Assembly: GCA_021234155.1 (NCBI GenBank)
Contig: JAJEKV010000017.1
Location: 16,769,478-16,833,477 of the forward strand
Source of the DNA: Isoetes taiwanensis
Lineage: Eukaryota; Streptophyta; Lycopodiopsida; Isoetales; Isoetaceae
Reading direction: 5' to 3'
DNA length: 64,000 nt
Made by a program: the position numbers and the translations under genes. The notes under the pieces are model-generated. The model was not told the origin of the DNA. It worked only from the letters and a program-made list of their open reading frames with translations, and searched no databases. Below, piece by piece: positions 62,701-64,000 of the stretch; the stretch's first letter is position 1, and each line of letters begins with the position of its first letter.

Positions 62701-64000
62701 CCTCATAGGGTTTGGACCGGTAACAGAGTTGATATACCGTCAATCCACGAAAATCATCCAACAAGGGGGTTGGATTCCTTCCATGGTGGATATTGCTTCT
62801 TAAAGCGGACATTACTAGCCGTTGAATGGCGACTGGTAATCCTTCCGTACGGCTCCATTGCGACACCACCGAAATGCGATTTGCTATGGGACTTCTTGCA
62901 TGAGATGTTGCTTTTGTGAAGTGGAGGAATAGTTACATGAACATCGACTGCTATGGAAACTTGAGTTCAAATGAACATTTAGCGTAATCCTTATGCGTTA
63001 TGTTATGGCGATTAAACCAAAGGTCTTCCCTCTTGATTAGCCTAAAGGCGATTCGATTATCCGACTAAGCTGCTTCATTGTCGTTTCGAGATAGATAGAA
63101 TGGGAATAGGTTTTAAGCGTCCACGGAGATAACCCATTGGCCTGGGACCAAACAAAGGCGTGAAGCATATTCTTGACGAGTTAAAACCCACAGCCAGAAG
63201 GGTAATAGAAAGCATCTTCTTCTTGTACAGTGCATGGGGCGATTCAAAGGCGAATCGATAGGAAAAGAAGACCATCACGGTTTAATGTAAGAAGATTATT
63301 GTGGCATGCTTGGGGAAATTACGAAGTCTCTGAGATGCGGATTCGCGGCTAGTATGAGTCTGCTAAATCATACATGTGTATGCATGTAAGCTTATTAATA
63401 AGCATGGTGAGACATCGCCATTTGAAGCTATGCAACAAATGAGCTAGTAAAAACTTCATTTCACTCAATGACTCGACTCTCCTCCAGAATAGCTAGCCCG
63501 GTTCTGAAGCGAAACATAGCAATAAATAGACACTTCAATTCAAACATAGTCTACGAGCTTATAATGAATGAACCTTCAGGCTGAATAGTTAATCACGAAA
63601 CGCGATGTGGGGAATGAAAAGAATTGCTTTGAAAATGGAGGAATGGTTTACATAGACGCATAAGCACTATGGAAACACATGAATGGAAGCTGTGGTTAGA
63701 ATAAGGTGGACCTCGGTGATGAAACAACTGCGTGTACTGTAAAACAACATTCGTTTTCAAATGTACCAAAACATGCGAAAGAGCCAAAAGCGATCAATTA
63801 TGGAAACCATGTGCGACCAAGGATTCATGGCTCAACAAGCGGGACCGGGGTTCGGTAGGTCAAATTCTCTCCATGACTCCCGCGAGACTTCCGAAACGGG
63901 AGGGATGAGAGAAGAGATCACGGGACCTACACTCTATGCGCGGGAGGCTCCTATGAATTACAGGAATATGACCCTCCTGCATAGCTAGCAATGCGTAATA
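53725..64000. other. No supported gene apart from weak ORFs; style shift at the end
   Basis: Besides the 160-codon minus frame listed separately, the longest frames are 114 codons (59494-59838, plus), 102 codons (54399-54707, plus) and 100 codons (53582-53884, minus). The 102-codon frame has hydrophobic stretches (ALAFFATFLAILAF-like) that would suit one or two membrane helices, but no start signal. In 56088-56496 a plus frame is open except for one TGA. The final 150 bases or so are more GC-rich in style and encode the end of a 75-codon frame (63761-63988). Confidence 0.45.
55075..55557 (-). CDS. Unidentified ORF, 160 aa
   Basis: This is the second-longest standard frame. Its ATG (55555-55557 on the minus strand) is preceded two bases upstream by GGAG, which is a ribosome-binding-like element but closer than usual. 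Two hydrophobic stretches (NFFIIFL near residues 18-24, and SLLLKIITSKVRIYIFLLTLL around residues 68-88, with charges inside) are not clean membrane helices. The C-terminal third is Arg/His-rich. No family is recognised. The length is close to the expected chance maximum for the window. Confidence 0.15.
   Translation of the reverse strand: MFTVNMTATFPPKQYTLNFFIIFLHKYRFNTIHTTVVSMESETLSISIDNRVRYNQKPTTGLSLFSSLLLKIITSKVRIYIFLLTLLNRDVFIMSSFSRTFLQVAFVASYHFIHFVRLRSVAHVRVLSQYCQEHGYHRVNRNTITRMMVPMRSPNTAAVR

Larger units (their letters stand above)
1..64000. other. Window-wide: no conventional gene set
   Basis: Under the standard code no frame exceeds 211 codons, and the six longest (211, 160, 157, 156, 151, 150) are about what a random sequence of this size and mid-40s GC would give. 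Long frames overlap each other on opposite strands with no consistent gene direction, no tight stop-start packing and no regular Shine-Dalgarno spacing. Word usage is bacterial or phage-like: CpG is common, TAG is scarce and TGA is abundant in all frames. In one 300-base sample (32221-32520) I counted about 16 TGA, 5-6 TAA and 1 TAG. No rRNA core motif, tRNA cloverleaf or CRISPR array was seen on either strand. The candidates listed below are the best available and all carry low confidence. Confidence 0.7.

Noticed and set aside
1-64000. A settled alternative genetic code (TGA = Trp or Gly) for the window
   Set aside because: Some long phases contain only TGA stops, but TGA is enriched in all frames, TAA and TAG also interrupt the best coding-like text (31925-32707, 27085-27774), and most two-stop ORFs are within the chance range. 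Trp would also be implausibly frequent in 31925-32707. Kept only as a testable hypothesis.
1-64000. CRISPR arrays, tRNA and rRNA genes
   Set aside because: No repeat of 23 bp or more at regular spacing, no cloverleaf with a TTCRA loop and matching acceptor stem, and no conserved rRNA core words were found on either strand. GGTTC-like words (for example near 35318 and 49034) lack the rest of a tRNA.

Overview
No gene in this 64 kb window can be called with confidence. The longest uninterrupted reading frame under the standard code is 211 codons (47896-48531, minus strand). The next ones are 160, 157, 156, 151 and 150 codons, spread over both strands and often lying on top of each other. For a 64 kb sequence whose GC content looks like the low to mid 40s, an independent-base model predicts a longest chance frame of about 150-160 codons (my rough estimate, not a computed statistic). 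The ORF lengths alone therefore give almost no evidence of conventional genes. A real bacterial, archaeal or phage segment of this size would normally show dozens of long, tightly packed frames. I saw no rRNA, tRNA, CRISPR array, transposase, integrase, polymerase, terminase or ribosomal protein that I could defend.

The DNA is not featureless. CpG is not depleted, TAG is rare, TGA is very common, and the local word usage resembles bacterial or phage coding sequence rather than vertebrate or plant DNA. In several places one frame reads like protein for 150-260 codons but is broken by stops, mostly TGA: 27085-27774, 31925-32707, 48187-48726, 51029-51721 and 53224-53721. Possible explanations, in my order of preference, are: a machine-generated or simulated sequence; an error-rich, unpolished long-read sequence; massively decayed coding DNA; or an organism or phage that reads TGA as an amino acid. 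TAA and TAG also occur inside some of these frames, which argues against a simple code change as the whole answer.

The firmest structure is a diverged direct duplication of about 1 kb. Copy A (about 23508-24540) and copy B (about 37179-38275) share several colinear exact blocks of 13-19 bp separated by substitutions and indels. Other real patterns are an AT-rich, low-complexity zone (19745-20330), a short tandem array with a 33-36 bp period (43151-43288), a GCCATR hexanucleotide run (49742-49768), a terminator-like hairpin (26984-27010), and a shift in sequence style in the last 150 bases or so.

Layout: 1-13.6 kb, 14.1-19.7 kb and 20.3-23.5 kb hold only short scattered frames. 23.5-24.5 kb is repeat copy A. 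26.9-32.7 kb has the densest coding-like text. 37.2-38.3 kb is repeat copy B. 42.8-53.7 kb holds most of the remaining coding-like frames. 53.7-64 kb again has little that can be supported. No operon or pathway can be reconstructed, and no gene symbol is assigned.
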